A stretch of 64,000 nt of DNA from Jejuia sp043557195 (GCA_043557195.1 CP121314.1:248001-312000), one strand, 5' to 3'; shown: positions 1 to 8,302, numbered from the stretch's first letter. The notes: a model not told the origin generated them from the letters alone. Translations and numbers: made by a program.

Positions 1-233
1 CGCATACAGATTCTAGAGGTTCGTTAAGCTACAATGATAGATTATCTATAGATCGTGCAAACGCCACATATAAATATTTAATTTCTAATGGTGTTGATCC
101 AAGTCGAATTACAGAACACAAAGGTTTTGGTGAAAGACGACTTACTAACGGTTGTGAAGACGGTGCAAAATGTGAAGATGAAGAACACCAACTAAACCGT
201 AGAACACAATTTATAGTTGTACAAATGGAATAG
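1..233 (+). CDS. OmpA-family protein, C-terminal fragment (5' end outside window)
   Basis: The open frame runs in from the left edge (first full codon at base 3) and stops with TAG at 231-233. It encodes the last 76 residues of an OmpA peptidoglycan-binding domain: the HTDSRG motif, a helix with DRLSIDRANATYKYL, then the GFGERRL segment, a Cys-flanked insert (NGCEDGAKCEDEEHQ) and LNRRTQFIVVQ. The fragment closely resembles the C-terminus of the complete protein that starts 62 bases downstream, so the two are tandem paralogs and probably co-transcribed. In flavobacteria such proteins often sit beside PorP/SprF genes; that neighbour would lie outside the window. The N-terminal architecture cannot be seen. 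Confidence 0.9.
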   Translation, partial: HTDSRGSLSYNDRLSIDRANATYKYLISNGVDPSRITEHKGFGERRLTNGCEDGAKCEDEEHQLNRRTQFIVVQME

Positions 234-295
234 CAAACGCAAACTAACCACTTGTGTTATTACTATAAAGAATTGTTTTATTAAAACAAGACCCC

Positions 296-2242
296 ATGAA
301 ACCAAAAAACTACTTATTAATCTGCCTTTTAAGCACATTTAGCATAAGTACTTTTGCGCAACAAGGTTTGCAAAAAAGAGCTGATAGTCTTTTTAATAAA
401 TTTGCTTTTGTAGATGCTGCGCAAGCCTATAAAAAGCTAGTAGAAAAAGATTATAATACCGATTATGCTACAAGACAATTAGGCGATTGTTATGCGTATA
501 TGCGTAACCCAGAAAAAGCGGTTACATACTATGAAAATGCTGTTGCGCAAGAAAATGTACCTATTGAATATTACTATAAATATGCTCAAGCTTTACGAGG
601 CACAAAAGATTACAAAGCATCAAGAAATTGGTTGAAAAAATTTAAAGACGCTGGTGGCGCAATTGATAAGAATAGAATAACCAGAGACCCAGATTTTATT
701 ACAGCGGTTTTCAATGCAAGGCATAAATATTTCTTAAAGGATGTAAAAATCAATTCTGATTTAAGTGATTTTGGAGCATTTGAGCATAATGATAAAATAT
801 ATTTTACCTCATCAGCAAATAAAGGGGTTTTAACGAAACACCTATATGCCTGGAACGAACAACCTTTTCTGGATGTTTATGTTACAGAAAAAAATGCCGA
901 CACTATCATACATCATCTTTCAAAATTGAAAGGAGATGTAAACTCCGTTTACCATGATGGGCCAGTTACCATTACTAAAGATGGTAAAACCATGTATTTT
1001 TCTAGAAACAACTACAATAATAAAAAACTGGGAAAAGACAGAAATGGTATTAGCAACCTTAAAATATACAAAGCCTCTTTAGTGGATGGCGAATGGACAA
1101 ATATTGAAGAGTTACCATTTAACGATGATGATTATTCATCAGGACACCCTACTTTAAATAAAGATGAAACAAAATTATACTTTGCTTCAGACATGCCTGG
1201 TGGCTTTGGAGGTTCTGATATATATTACGTAGACATCAATAAAAATAATGCTTTTGGTACACCACAAAATGCGGGAGATGTCATCAATACAAAACGAAAC
1301 GAATTATTTCCTTTTATGAATACAGAAGATATTTTATTCTTCTCTTCTGACGGGCATTTAGGTCTAGGGCTTTTAGATGTTTTTGCAACAGTTTATGATG
1401 AAAATGGCACATTAGCTGATGTTGTAAACCTTGGAATTCCTGTGAATTCAAATAAAGATGATTTTTCATTCTTTATGAATACTGATGGTATTACAGGTTA
1501 TTTTGCTTCAAACAGAGATGGGGGTATTGGAGATGATGATATTTATGCTTACAACCGAATTCCTCGATTAAAACTAGAAGGCACAGTATCTGATTCCATA
1601 GGAAATACTCCTGTTGAAAATGCTATTGTAACTTTATCTGATGTAGATGGCAATAAAATAACCTATGTAGAAACTGATGAAAATGGAGAATATGATATTA
1701 ATATCGATAGAGATACAGACTATTTGGTAACCGTTACTAAAGACGATTACCCAGAATATAACACTTCTGTAACAACAAAAGGATTAGACAGTACCACTAA
1801 ATCTATTAGAGCAGATTTTGAAATTAGCCCAACACAACAAGTTGAAGAAAAAGAAGAGGATGATGAACCAGAGATTATAATTGATGATCTTGGTCCTATA
1901 TATTTTAATTTTGATAGTGCAAAAATCAGAAAAGATGATTCTGACGAGTTAGCTAGAATTGTGGATTTGATGATGAACAAATATCCTGAAATGACGATTA
2001 AAATAGAATCGCATACTGATTCAAGAGGTCCTTCTGCATATAATGATATATTATCTACAAGAAGAGCTAATGCTACTTATGAGTATTTAGTATCTAAAGG
2101 TGTAAACGCCTCTAGAATAATCGAATACAAAGGCTATGGAGAGCAAAAGTTAACAAATGGTTGTGATGGTACAATTCGTTGTGCTGAAGCTCAACACCAA
2201 CTTAACAGACGTACAAACTTTATAGTCATTAAAGTAAAATAA
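296..2242 (+). CDS. OmpA-family outer-membrane lattice protein with PD40 propeller and carboxypeptidase-regulatory domain
   Basis: This 648-residue exported protein has a Sec signal (hydrophobic stretch ending FSISTFAQ) and a TPR-like helical region (about 25-125). PD40/WD40-like propeller blades follow at about 150-420, with motifs such as LYFASDMPGGFGGSDIYYVD and FASNRDGGIGDDDIY. A CarboxypepD_reg-like beta sandwich (about 427-500), an acidic linker (EEKEEDDEPE) and a C-terminal OmpA domain (about 535-648, HTDSRG ... LNRRTNFIV) complete it. The OmpA domain should anchor it to peptidoglycan. The same architecture occurs in PorE-like accessory proteins of the type IX secretion and gliding machinery, but a T9SS role is inference. 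It follows a paralog in the same orientation and ends at a strong terminator. Confidence 0.92.
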   Translation: MKPKNYLLICLLSTFSISTFAQQGLQKRADSLFNKFAFVDAAQAYKKLVEKDYNTDYATRQLGDCYAYMRNPEKAVTYYENAVAQENVPIEYYYKYAQALRGTKDYKASRNWLKKFKDAGGAIDKNRITRDPDFITAVFNARHKYFLKDVKINSDLSDFGAFEHNDKIYFTSSANKGVLTKHLYAWNEQPFLDVYVTEKNADTIIHHLSKLKGDVNSVYHDGPVTITKDGKTMYFSRNNYNNKKLGKDRNGISNLKIYKASLVDGEWTNIEELPFNDDDYSSGHPTLNKDETKLYFASDMPGGFGGSDIYYVDINKNNAFGTPQNAGDVINTKRNELFPFMNTEDILFFSSDGHLGLGLLDVFATVYDENGTLADVVNLGIPVNSNKDDFSFFMNTDGITGYFASNRDGGIGDDDIYAYNRIPRLKLEGTVSDSIGNTPVENAIVTLSDVDGNKITYVETDENGEYDINIDRDTDYLVTVTKDDYPEYNTSVTTKGLDSTTKSIRADFEISPTQQVEEKEEDDEPEIIIDDLGPIYFNFDSAKIRKDDSDELARIVDLMMNKYPEMTIKIESHTDSRGPSAYNDILSTRRANATYEYLVSKGVNASRIIEYKGYGEQKLTNGCDGTIRCAEAQHQLNRRTNFIVIKVK

Positions 2243-2271
2243 TTTAAAGCTTAGTTTAATAATAATTATTG

Positions 2272-2306
2272 AACCATCAAGAGTTTGTCTTTTGATGGTT
2301 TTTTAT
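2272..2306 (+). terminator. Rho-independent terminator after the OmpA gene
   Basis: A perfect 9-bp stem (AACCATCAA at 2272-2280 with TTGATGGTT at 2292-2300) encloses an 11-nt loop and is followed by a T-rich tail. It lies 30 bases after the OmpA stop codon. The frame of the next ORF runs through its loop and 3' arm, which argues against the most upstream possible start of that ORF. Confidence 0.88.
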
Positions 2307-2332
2307 TTTTACTTTTAAGAAAAACTAGATTA

Positions 2333-2791
2333 TTGGATAGACTTAAAAAGATTATCGATGATATTGTGGTATTTGGAATTCAAGAGAAACCAAATACAAG
2401 TAAAAGCGAGGTTGAAATTATTAAACTTCTAATAGATTTATATTCAGAATATTTAAAAATTGAAAATACAATAGTTGGTTCTGAAGTAAATTATAATGAT
2501 CCAAATTTTGATTACAATGCTATACAAAAGATTGTAGCTAAGAATTTTTCAAATTATGGATGGTATCATTCAATAACTAATAGTCATATTTTATTAGAAA
2601 ATCCAGATGTAGCTACAGGTGATGCAATAGACGATTTGACTGATATAATTATGGATATGATGGAGGTAAAATGGATAATGGAAAATATAAGTTTTAAAGA
2701 AGGGTTGTGGCAATTTTGGTTTTTGATGCACTACCATTCAGAACAGCATTTAGTTGATTTGATAAAATATATAAAAGATCAAAAAGGATAG
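2333..2791 (+). CDS. DUF5063-like protein, start uncertain and possibly 5'-truncated
   Basis: The frame is open from 2285, but its first 16 codons translate the preceding terminator, so I place a tentative TTG start at 2333 (152 residues). No in-frame ATG occurs before the MDMMEV region, and I see no clear promoter. The C-terminal half (DAIDDLTDIIMDMMEVKW ... LWQFWFLMHYHSEQHLVDL) has the layout of DUF5063: an acidic DDL helix, then an aromatic helix ending in H-x-x-H and LVD. From memory, DUF5063 members are small cytoplasmic proteins of unknown function. The lack of a good start and the position directly on a terminator suggest a 5'-truncated relic or use of a weak start. Confidence 0.55.
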   Translation: MDRLKKIIDDIVVFGIQEKPNTSKSEVEIIKLLIDLYSEYLKIENTIVGSEVNYNDPNFDYNAIQKIVAKNFSNYGWYHSITNSHILLENPDVATGDAIDDLTDIIMDMMEVKWIMENISFKEGLWQFWFLMHYHSEQHLVDLIKYIKDQKG

Positions 2792-2820
2792 GCTTAATCA
2801 ATAGTATTCCATTCAAAAAA

Positions 2821-2850
2821 TTACAAACCCCTTCATTTCTGAAGGGGTTC
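2821..2850 (-). terminator. Hairpin, probable minus-strand terminator for the CAP lipoprotein gene
   Basis: A 9-bp stem (AACCCCTTC at 2826-2834 with GAAGGGGTT at 2841-2849) has a 6-nt loop. A T-rich tail is present only when read on the minus strand, so it fits termination of the CAP gene about 145 bases upstream, and it may also stop plus-strand read-through. Confidence 0.6.
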
Positions 2851-2994
2851 ATACCTAAAGCTAAATTTAATAACAACTAAGTTATCATTATAACCTTTTA
2901 GCTAATAACTAATTCAAAGTAAATATTTTCAATCCTATTGTAGCTATCAATCAGTAATTAAAAAAGGTTATGCTTGTATTCCTGTAAAAGGAGT

Positions 2995-3489
2995 TTATTT
3001 TTTTATAAAAATGTTAGTGTAATACCATCGACCGTTTGTATCTTTTTCCGCTGATACATCAAAGTCTGTGAAATCACCTTCAATATTCTTTTTATGTGCT
3101 TCGCTTCTCATCCACGCTCCTACTACCGATTCTGCTGAAGAATATCCATAAGCAACGTTTTCTGATACATCTTTCGCTCCTGCATTACTTTTTAAATATT
3201 TGCTTCTGGTAAAAAAATTAGCATGCGAAACTGTTTGAGTGTCTACCATATAATCGGTGTGTGAAAATGCAGTAGATTTAATTATCGTCATACTTTTTAA
3301 CGGGTTTAAACCTTCAGACAATCTATGGTTATTTATAAGCTCTAAAATTTCTAATTCTATAGATTTTGGCTCTGGTGTAGCCATATTTTCAATCAAAGCA
3401 TCAGCTTTATCATCTAAGGATTCGGGAGAACAAGAAAATGAAAGTACGGCAATAACTGCCAATAACGACAATTTGGTTAGTAACTTCAT
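2995..3489 (-). CDS. CAP-domain (SCP/PR-1-like) lipoprotein
   Basis: This 164-residue protein has a lipoprotein signal (AVIAVLSFSC, with Cys at about residue 20) and a CAP domain at about 45-163. The fold is recognised by ELINNHRLSEGLNPL, then SHTDYMVDTQTVSHANF, SENVAYGY, VVGAWMRSEAHKKNI and the terminal WYYTNIF strand. The two histidines and the glutamate of the CAP cavity (SHAN, SENV, SEAHKK) appear to be present. Bacterial CAP proteins are secreted or surface-anchored and their biochemical role is mostly unknown. It is transcribed alone, convergent with the DUF5063-like ORF and downstream of pdxH on the same strand but 170 bases apart. Confidence 0.9.
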   Translation of the reverse strand: MKLLTKLSLLAVIAVLSFSCSPESLDDKADALIENMATPEPKSIELEILELINNHRLSEGLNPLKSMTIIKSTAFSHTDYMVDTQTVSHANFFTRSKYLKSNAGAKDVSENVAYGYSSAESVVGAWMRSEAHKKNIEGDFTDFDVSAEKDTNGRWYYTNIFIKK

Positions 3490-3563
3490 GGTTAAGTAAA
3501 TTTAGATTTGGGATTATAAATCTACTCTCTAAACCATGGGAGAAGCGTTAATGAAATGTTAAA

Positions 3564-3611
3564 ATCGATTAAAAACATGTATTTCATCGAATATAAATGT
3601 TTTTAATCGAT
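3564..3611. repeat. 15-bp perfect inverted repeat between pdxH and the CAP gene
   Basis: The arms ATCGATTAAAAACAT (3564-3578) and ATGTTTTTAATCGAT (3597-3611) are exact reverse complements around an 18-nt loop. The words TATTTCATCGA (3580-3590) and TATTTCATCG (about 3641-3650), plus the complementary ATCGATGAAAT at about 3607-3617, recur within 90 bases. It could be a minus-strand transcription end for pdxH or an operator for the CAP gene. The sequence alone does not decide. Confidence 0.6.
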
Positions 3612-3656
3612 GAAATGCATATTATTCGTAAGTAATAGTGTATTTCATCGTATTTT

Positions 3657-4304
3657 TTATGGAGATAATCGATGAATTTTCCAACTATAGTCTTCTTGCA
3701 GCTGGTATCTTATTCTATCATGAAGTCTGTTAGGTCTCCCCTGCCAAAACTCAAGCTCAACGGGTTTTACTATAAAGCCTCCCCAATGTTCAGGTCGCTC
3801 CACCTCTTTTCCTTCGTATTCTTTTTCTAAGGATATTAGTTTCTCTTCTAAAAATTCTCTGTTAGGAACAACTTCACTCTGATTTGATGCTAAAGCTCCT
3901 AACTGACTACCTTTTGGACGCGACTCGAAATAGCCATCACTTAGATTTGGGGGAATTTTTTCAGCTTTACCTTTTATAATGACTTGTCTTTCTGCTCCAT
4001 GCCAAAAAAAGGATAAACATACATTCGGGTTTTCTGCTATTGCTTTTCCTTTTTCGCTGTTGTAATTTGTGTAAAATATAAAACCTTCAAAAGTATATTT
4101 TTTTAGTAACACCACTCTATTCTTAGGAAAGCCATCTATACCAATGGTTGAAATAGTCATAGCATTGTTTTCATCTTCTGAAAAGTACTTATCTACTTCA
4201 TAAAACCACTTTTGAAATAACTCCAAAGGATTTTCTGGAGCATCTTCTAATAATAACGCACCTTTCTCATAAGATTTTCGATAATTGCTTAAATCATTTT
4301 CCAT
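3657..4304 (-). CDS. pdxH: Pyridoxamine 5'-phosphate oxidase
   Basis: This 215-residue FMN enzyme oxidises pyridoxine- or pyridoxamine-phosphate to pyridoxal 5'-phosphate, the last step of vitamin B6 synthesis and salvage. Signature stretches are NRVVLLKKYTFEGFIFYTNY, SEKGKAIAENPNVCLSFFWH, ERQVIIKGKAEKI, SRPKGSQLGALASNQSE, and the C-terminal EFWQGRPNRLHDRIRY with the dimerisation-domain end HRLSP. The length matches the family. It is monocistronic: the next minus-strand upstream gene is over 500 bases away, beyond a plus-strand gene. No regulatory site is obvious apart from the inverted repeat downstream. Confidence 0.96.
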   Translation of the reverse strand: MENDLSNYRKSYEKGALLLEDAPENPLELFQKWFYEVDKYFSEDENNAMTISTIGIDGFPKNRVVLLKKYTFEGFIFYTNYNSEKGKAIAENPNVCLSFFWHGAERQVIIKGKAEKIPPNLSDGYFESRPKGSQLGALASNQSEVVPNREFLEEKLISLEKEYEGKEVERPEHWGGFIVKPVELEFWQGRPNRLHDRIRYQLQEDYSWKIHRLSP

Positions 4305-4411
4305 ACAACGAAATTAATGAAAAAAATAACCTTCACATATACGTTAATTAAGATTAACTTCTTAACTTCGATTGTCTCTCAATATTATAAATTTAAATTC
4401 ATAACCAACCT

Positions 4412-4825
4412 ATGAAATTTGAGAAGACTCCTTATTATGAAGCCTTAAACCCTTTTAAGCTAGAACTCTCTTTCGGTAATTATTTTTTTTGTGAAAAGTT
4501 TATTGTGGGAGAATTATTTGAAGGCATTCATTTTGATTGGAGTAAAGCCGAAGAACTTATTCATAAAATTATAAATCACTACGGAAAAGATGCGAAGATT
4601 GCTTACATAGCAAATAGAATTAATGCCTATTCTATTGATCCTCAAAATTGGTTAAAAATTGAAAAAAAATACAGCTTTTTAATAGCTAGTGCAATCGTAG
4701 TTTATAATAATGCCAATTATATAAATGCTTCTCTAGAAAAACAATTCACAAATAAAAGTATTAAAAGATGCTTATCACTAAATGAGGCAATTAAATGGGT
4801 AGAAAATCTTGAAGAGTTTAATTAA
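4412..4825 (+). CDS. Hypothetical cytoplasmic protein, STAS/SpoIIAA-like
   Basis: This 137-residue protein has no signal or membrane segment. It alternates strands and helices (LELSFGNYFFCEKFIVGEL, WSKAEELIHKIINHYGKDAKIAYIANR, FLIASAIVVYNN, CLSLNEAIKWVENL), the layout of the SpoIIAA/STAS-like proteins common in flavobacteria. The final SLNEAIKWVENL helix is typical of that group. No catalytic residues can be named. Its last 8 bases overlap the 3' end of rnz on the other strand, so the two genes converge with shared ends. Function unknown. Confidence 0.75.
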   Translation: MKFEKTPYYEALNPFKLELSFGNYFFCEKFIVGELFEGIHFDWSKAEELIHKIINHYGKDAKIAYIANRINAYSIDPQNWLKIEKKYSFLIASAIVVYNNANYINASLEKQFTNKSIKRCLSLNEAIKWVENLEEFN

Positions 4826-5726
4826 AAGTAAATGATTTACCATCCTCTGCTAATTTAACATTATCAAATACAGTTTTTGCCTCTTCTCTAAACACCTCTA
4901 AATCAGGATATCGAGATGAGTAATGGCCTAAAATTAAAGTACCCGCATTTGCCTGTTTTGCTATACTTGCGGCTTCTTTAGCAGTAGAGTGTTTTGTTTT
5001 AGGAGCAAGATGTGCATGCGCTTCCAAAAAAGTAGATTCATGGTATAACACATCAACATTTTTTATAATAGGCACAATATCTTCTTTATAAACTGTATCA
5101 CTACAAAACGCATAGCTTTTAGACTTTTCTGGTGGAAAGGTCACTTTTTTATTATTAATTAAAACACCGTCTTCGTTTTCCACATCAAAACCTTGTTTTA
5201 ATTTTCGGTAATATGCAACATCTATATTAGCTTCTTCGACTGCATCGATATTCAACTTTCTATTACCTTCTTTTTCTTTAAACAAATAACCGTTTGTGTA
5301 TACACGATGTTCTAATGGAATGGTGTGAACTTCTACAGTATCATCTTCAAAAATTAATTCAGATTCAGCAGATGTTAACTCGTGAAAATAAAGTTTGAAA
5401 TTTGTCCAGGAATCGGCAAGTTTCATTTGTAATGTTATCACTTCCTTAATACCTTTCGGACCATAAATATGTAAATCGGCTTCACGTGTTAAAAGTCGAA
5501 ATGTAGAAATTAAACCGACTAAACCAAAAAAATGATCCCCGTGTAAATGTGAAATAAAGATGTGCTTTATACGATTGAATTTCACTCTATGTCTTCGCAA
5601 TTGCACCTGTGTTCCCTCTCCACAATCAATCAAAAACATGTGGTTACCTATTTCTAAAACTTGTGAGGTTGTATTTCCTAAAGTTCTTGGAGTGGCGCTG
5701 TAGCAGCCTAAAATGGTTAGTTTCAT
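4818..5726 (-). CDS. rnz: Ribonuclease Z (tRNA 3' endonuclease)
   Basis: This 302-residue metallo-beta-lactamase-fold nuclease removes 3' trailers from tRNA precursors. The zinc-binding motif is HLHGDH in FISHLHGDHFFGLVGLI. Further ligands appear in CSDT (metal-bridging Asp), HSTAKEA and the C-terminal LILGHYSSRY. The N-terminal GCYSATPRTLGNTTSQVL is the typical RNase Z start. The length matches the bacterial family. It is the last gene of a tight operon with pyrR, pyrB and a small ORF (5 bases from the small ORF), and its 3' end overlaps a convergent gene. Confidence 0.96.
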   Translation of the reverse strand: MKLTILGCYSATPRTLGNTTSQVLEIGNHMFLIDCGEGTQVQLRRHRVKFNRIKHIFISHLHGDHFFGLVGLISTFRLLTREADLHIYGPKGIKEVITLQMKLADSWTNFKLYFHELTSAESELIFEDDTVEVHTIPLEHRVYTNGYLFKEKEGNRKLNIDAVEEANIDVAYYRKLKQGFDVENEDGVLINNKKVTFPPEKSKSYAFCSDTVYKEDIVPIIKNVDVLYHESTFLEAHAHLAPKTKHSTAKEAASIAKQANAGTLILGHYSSRYPDLEVFREEAKTVFDNVKLAEDGKSFTFN

Positions 5727-5731
5727 AGTTA

Positions 5732-6064
5732 TTAAAACCCTAAATCACGTTCCATCTCTTCCATTTCAATAATATCAAAAGCTTCTTGTTGGGTTGGCAC
5801 TACTACAAGTTCCTCTGGAATCTCATCTAAGTTAACTTTATCTGAGACGATAACGAAAGAATGTTTCTCCCCTCTATGAATATTTGAAATTTGAAGAAAC
5901 TCTGTAATATCTGTAGTTTGAATTTTTTCCAAAGATGTTAAAACAACAACTAGATTATCATTTTTAAACTTTGGATATAGAGCTTCAAGCTTTTTGACAA
6001 GTTCAACAACTGTAAACTTCTCTTGTGTTATGATGGTAATATTACCGGTTTTATCAATAATCAT
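5732..6064 (-). CDS. Small STAS-like protein of the rnz operon
   Basis: This 110-residue cytoplasmic protein begins MIIDKTGNITIITQEKF, followed by a helix (VVELVKKLEALYPKF), a hydrophobic strand (NLVVVLTSL) and a second strand (SFVIVSDKV). It ends in an acidic stretch (IIEMEEMERDLGF). The pattern looks like a STAS fold. It sits 2 bases after pyrB and 5 bases before rnz, so it is translated with them. I recall this gene directly before rnz in many flavobacteria, sometimes mislabelled ribonuclease Z, but it lacks any HxHxDH motif. Its conserved position suggests a link to tRNA processing. Its function is unknown. Confidence 0.8.
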   Translation of the reverse strand: MIIDKTGNITIITQEKFTVVELVKKLEALYPKFKNDNLVVVLTSLEKIQTTDITEFLQISNIHRGEKHSFVIVSDKVNLDEIPEELVVVPTQQEAFDIIEMEEMERDLGF

Positions 6065-6066
6065 GA

Positions 6067-6996
6067 TTACTGTTTTATTTTTGAAGCTAGTAAATAAATT
6101 ACTGCCATCCTAACAGCTACTCCATTTTGTACTTGATCCAAAATAATTGCCTGTTTAGAATCTGCCACATCACTAGTTATTTCAACACCTCGATTTATTG
6201 GTCCTGGGTGCATAATAGTAATCTCTTTATCTAAGGCATCCAACAAATTTTTATTAACTCCAAACTGCTGTGTGTACTCTCTTGTAGAAGGAAAATAACT
6301 GATGTCCATTCGTTCATTTTGTACGCGAAGCATGTTTGCTACGTCGCACCAATTTAGCGCTTTACGTAAATTTGTCTCAACCTTTACTCCAAGTTTATCA
6401 ATATATTTAGGTATTAAGGTTTTAGGGCCGCAAACCATTACTTGAGCACCTTGTAATTGTAGTGCGAAAATATTGGAGAGTGCTACTCTACTGTGAAGAA
6501 TATCTCCAACAATAACTACTTTTTTTCCCTTTACATCACCTAGTTTTTCCCTTATAGAATATGAATCTAACAATGCCTGCGTTGGATGTTCATGCGCACC
6601 GTCTCCTGCATTAATTATACTCGCTTTTACATGCTTAGATAAAAACACTCCTGCTCCAGGATTTGGATGGCGCATCACCACCATATCCACTTTCATGGAC
6701 AAGATGTTGTTCACGGTATCAATTAAAGTTTCACCCTTTTTTACTGAAGATTGAGCAGATGAAAAGTTAATCACATCAGCAGAAAGTCGTTTTTCAGCAA
6801 GTTCAAAAGATAATTTTGTTCTTGTAGAGTTTTCGAAAAATAAATTAGCAATAGTAATATCTCTTAGTGAAGGTACCTTTTTAATAGGTCGGTTAATCAC
6901 CTCTTTAAAATGGTCGGCAGTTTCAAAAATAAGTTGGATATCTTGTTTGTTAAGATATTTTATTCCAAGTAAGTGATTTACACTTAATTCGCTCAT
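6067..6996 (-). CDS. pyrB: Aspartate carbamoyltransferase, catalytic chain
   Basis: This enzyme joins carbamoyl phosphate and aspartate to give carbamoyl aspartate, the committed step of pyrimidine synthesis. Its 309 residues carry the carbamoyl-phosphate motif FFENSTRTKLSFELAEKRL, the HPTQALLD active-site motif, VVIVGDILHSRVALSN and the C-terminal HPGPINRGVEI. No pyrI regulatory chain is adjacent. The gene follows pyrR by 7 bases and is followed after 2 bases by the small ORF and then rnz, so control by the PyrR-linked promoter is likely. Confidence 0.97.
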   Translation of the reverse strand: MSELSVNHLLGIKYLNKQDIQLIFETADHFKEVINRPIKKVPSLRDITIANLFFENSTRTKLSFELAEKRLSADVINFSSAQSSVKKGETLIDTVNNILSMKVDMVVMRHPNPGAGVFLSKHVKASIINAGDGAHEHPTQALLDSYSIREKLGDVKGKKVVIVGDILHSRVALSNIFALQLQGAQVMVCGPKTLIPKYIDKLGVKVETNLRKALNWCDVANMLRVQNERMDISYFPSTREYTQQFGVNKNLLDALDKEITIMHPGPINRGVEITSDVADSKQAIILDQVQNGVAVRMAVIYLLASKIKQ

Positions 6997-7003
6997 TTAT
7001 TTT

Positions 7004-7543
7004 CTATTTATCAATTAAGTAAACCGAATCTTCTTTATCATGTTCTTTCCAGTTTACTTTTACTTTTTCGCTATTTATAACATCTACCTGTCTCCCTCTG
7101 TAATCTGGTTGAATGGGTAAATGTCTACTAAATCTTCTATCAATTAAGGCTAAGAGTTCAATCTCATTAGGTCTTCCAAAGGATTGTACCGCTGTTAAAG
7201 CAGCTCTAATGCTTCTGCCAGTATACAATACATCGTCAATAAACACAATGTTTTTATCTTCAACTAAAAAATCAATTTTGGTAGTATTGGCTTCTAGCGG
7301 TTTGTCGCTTCTTCTAAAATCATCACGATAGAACGTAATGTCTAAGTAACCAAGTTTGATGTTTTTTACTTTATAATCTTCCCTAAGAATTTTAGCAATT
7401 CTATCAGCTAAAAACACACCACGGGGCTGTAACCCAATAAGTACCGTATTCGAGAAATCGTTATGTTTTTCAATGAGTTGACAAGCCAATCGATGAAGAA
7501 TGATGTTTACCTCTTTTGCGTTAAGTAAAACTTTCTGACTCAT
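7004..7543 (-). CDS. pyrR: PyrR: uracil phosphoribosyltransferase / pyrimidine regulatory protein
   Basis: I start it at the ATG giving MSQKVLLNAKEVNIILHRL (179 residues); the frame is open 13 codons further upstream, but that extension does not look conserved. The type I phosphoribosyltransferase PRPP motif is FIDDVLYTGRSIRAAL. The flanking GLQPRGVFLADRI and LIDRRFSRHLPIQPDYRG are typical of PyrR. In Firmicutes PyrR binds pyr leader RNA as an attenuator; in Bacteroidetes the regulatory role is less certain. It heads the pyrR-pyrB operon. I saw no clear anti-terminator leader between its start and the divergent Nudix gene. Confidence 0.95.
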   Translation of the reverse strand: MSQKVLLNAKEVNIILHRLACQLIEKHNDFSNTVLIGLQPRGVFLADRIAKILREDYKVKNIKLGYLDITFYRDDFRRSDKPLEANTTKIDFLVEDKNIVFIDDVLYTGRSIRAALTAVQSFGRPNEIELLALIDRRFSRHLPIQPDYRGRQVDVINSEKVKVNWKEHDKEDSVYLIDK

Positions 7544-7651
7544 ATACTGCCCAAACGTATTTGGAAAACAAAGGTAATGCAAAAAATTATAATGTGTGAA
7601 TTTTAACTTATTTAATAAAAACGAATCAACAGTTTTAGATTTTAAAAGCTA

Positions 7652-7680
7652 TTACACTAATTTTGTAATAACAAGTGTAA
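7652..7680 (+). promoter_or_regulatory. Promoter -7 element inside a 7-bp inverted repeat
   Basis: TAATTTTG at 7658-7665 fits the Bacteroidetes -7 consensus TAnnTTTG. It lies between the inverted arms TTACACT (7652-7658) and AGTGTAA (7674-7680). The arms end at the first possible ATG of the Nudix gene. This is the intergenic region shared with divergent pyrR, so it may be an operator. No known regulator is recognised. Confidence 0.45.
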
Positions 7681-7692
7681 ATGCTAATTGCT

Positions 7693-8244
7693 ATGGACGA
7701 ATATATTGATGTTGCTACTAAAGAAGGGGCTTTAACTGGTAAACGAGAACTAAAATCAATTATTCATCAAGAAGGATTGTACCACCACACCTCACATGTT
7801 TGGCTATACACTAAAAATAAGGAAATCCTCTTAGCGCAACGCTCCTCAAAAAAAGCTATTTGCCCTTTGCTATGGGATGTTTCGGTTGCTGGACATATTG
7901 ATGCTGGTGAAACTCCAAAACAAGCTGCAGTTAGAGAAACTAAAGAAGAAATTGGCTTAGATCTTTTAGAAAACGACTTGACTTTAATCGGGGTTTACGA
8001 GTGCTTTCAAAATTATGATAATGGATTGATAGACAACGAATTTCATAATACATTTATAGCAGAACTTAAAGTACCACTATCTCAATTGGTTCCGCAAGAA
8101 AATGAAGTTGAAGCGCTTAAACTAGTGTCTTTTCTAGAGTTTGAATTCTTCTTAAATCATATTGGTGAAAACAATCATTTTGTAGCTTCAAACAAAGCAT
8201 ATTACCAAACTATCTATCAAAAGATAGTTAGTGAAATTGTATAG
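7693..8244 (+). CDS. Nudix hydrolase
   Basis: The preferred start gives MDEYIDVATKEGALTGKREL (183 residues); an ATG at 7681 would add four residues. A complete Nudix box is visible (GHIDAGETPKQAAVRETKEE followed by IGL), matching G-x5-E-x7-R-E-U-x-E-E-x-G-U. The order of HTSHVWLYT, then QRSSKKAICPLLWDVSVAGH, resembles isopentenyl-diphosphate-isomerase-like or YfcD-type Nudix proteins. The substrate is unknown. It is divergent from pyrR and precedes the acyl-CoA carboxylase genes by about 60 bases. Confidence 0.9.
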   Translation: MDEYIDVATKEGALTGKRELKSIIHQEGLYHHTSHVWLYTKNKEILLAQRSSKKAICPLLWDVSVAGHIDAGETPKQAAVRETKEEIGLDLLENDLTLIGVYECFQNYDNGLIDNEFHNTFIAELKVPLSQLVPQENEVEALKLVSFLEFEFFLNHIGENNHFVASNKAYYQTIYQKIVSEIV

Positions 8245-8302
8245 TGTTTTACTCTAGCTTAAAAGCTAAATCTTGCTTATATTTACACAAAGCCAGATTA
8301 TT

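Noticed and set aside
4818..4825. Overlap of rnz and the STAS-like gene as a sign of frameshift
   Set aside because: Both proteins have normal ends; an 8-base convergent overlap is ordinary.
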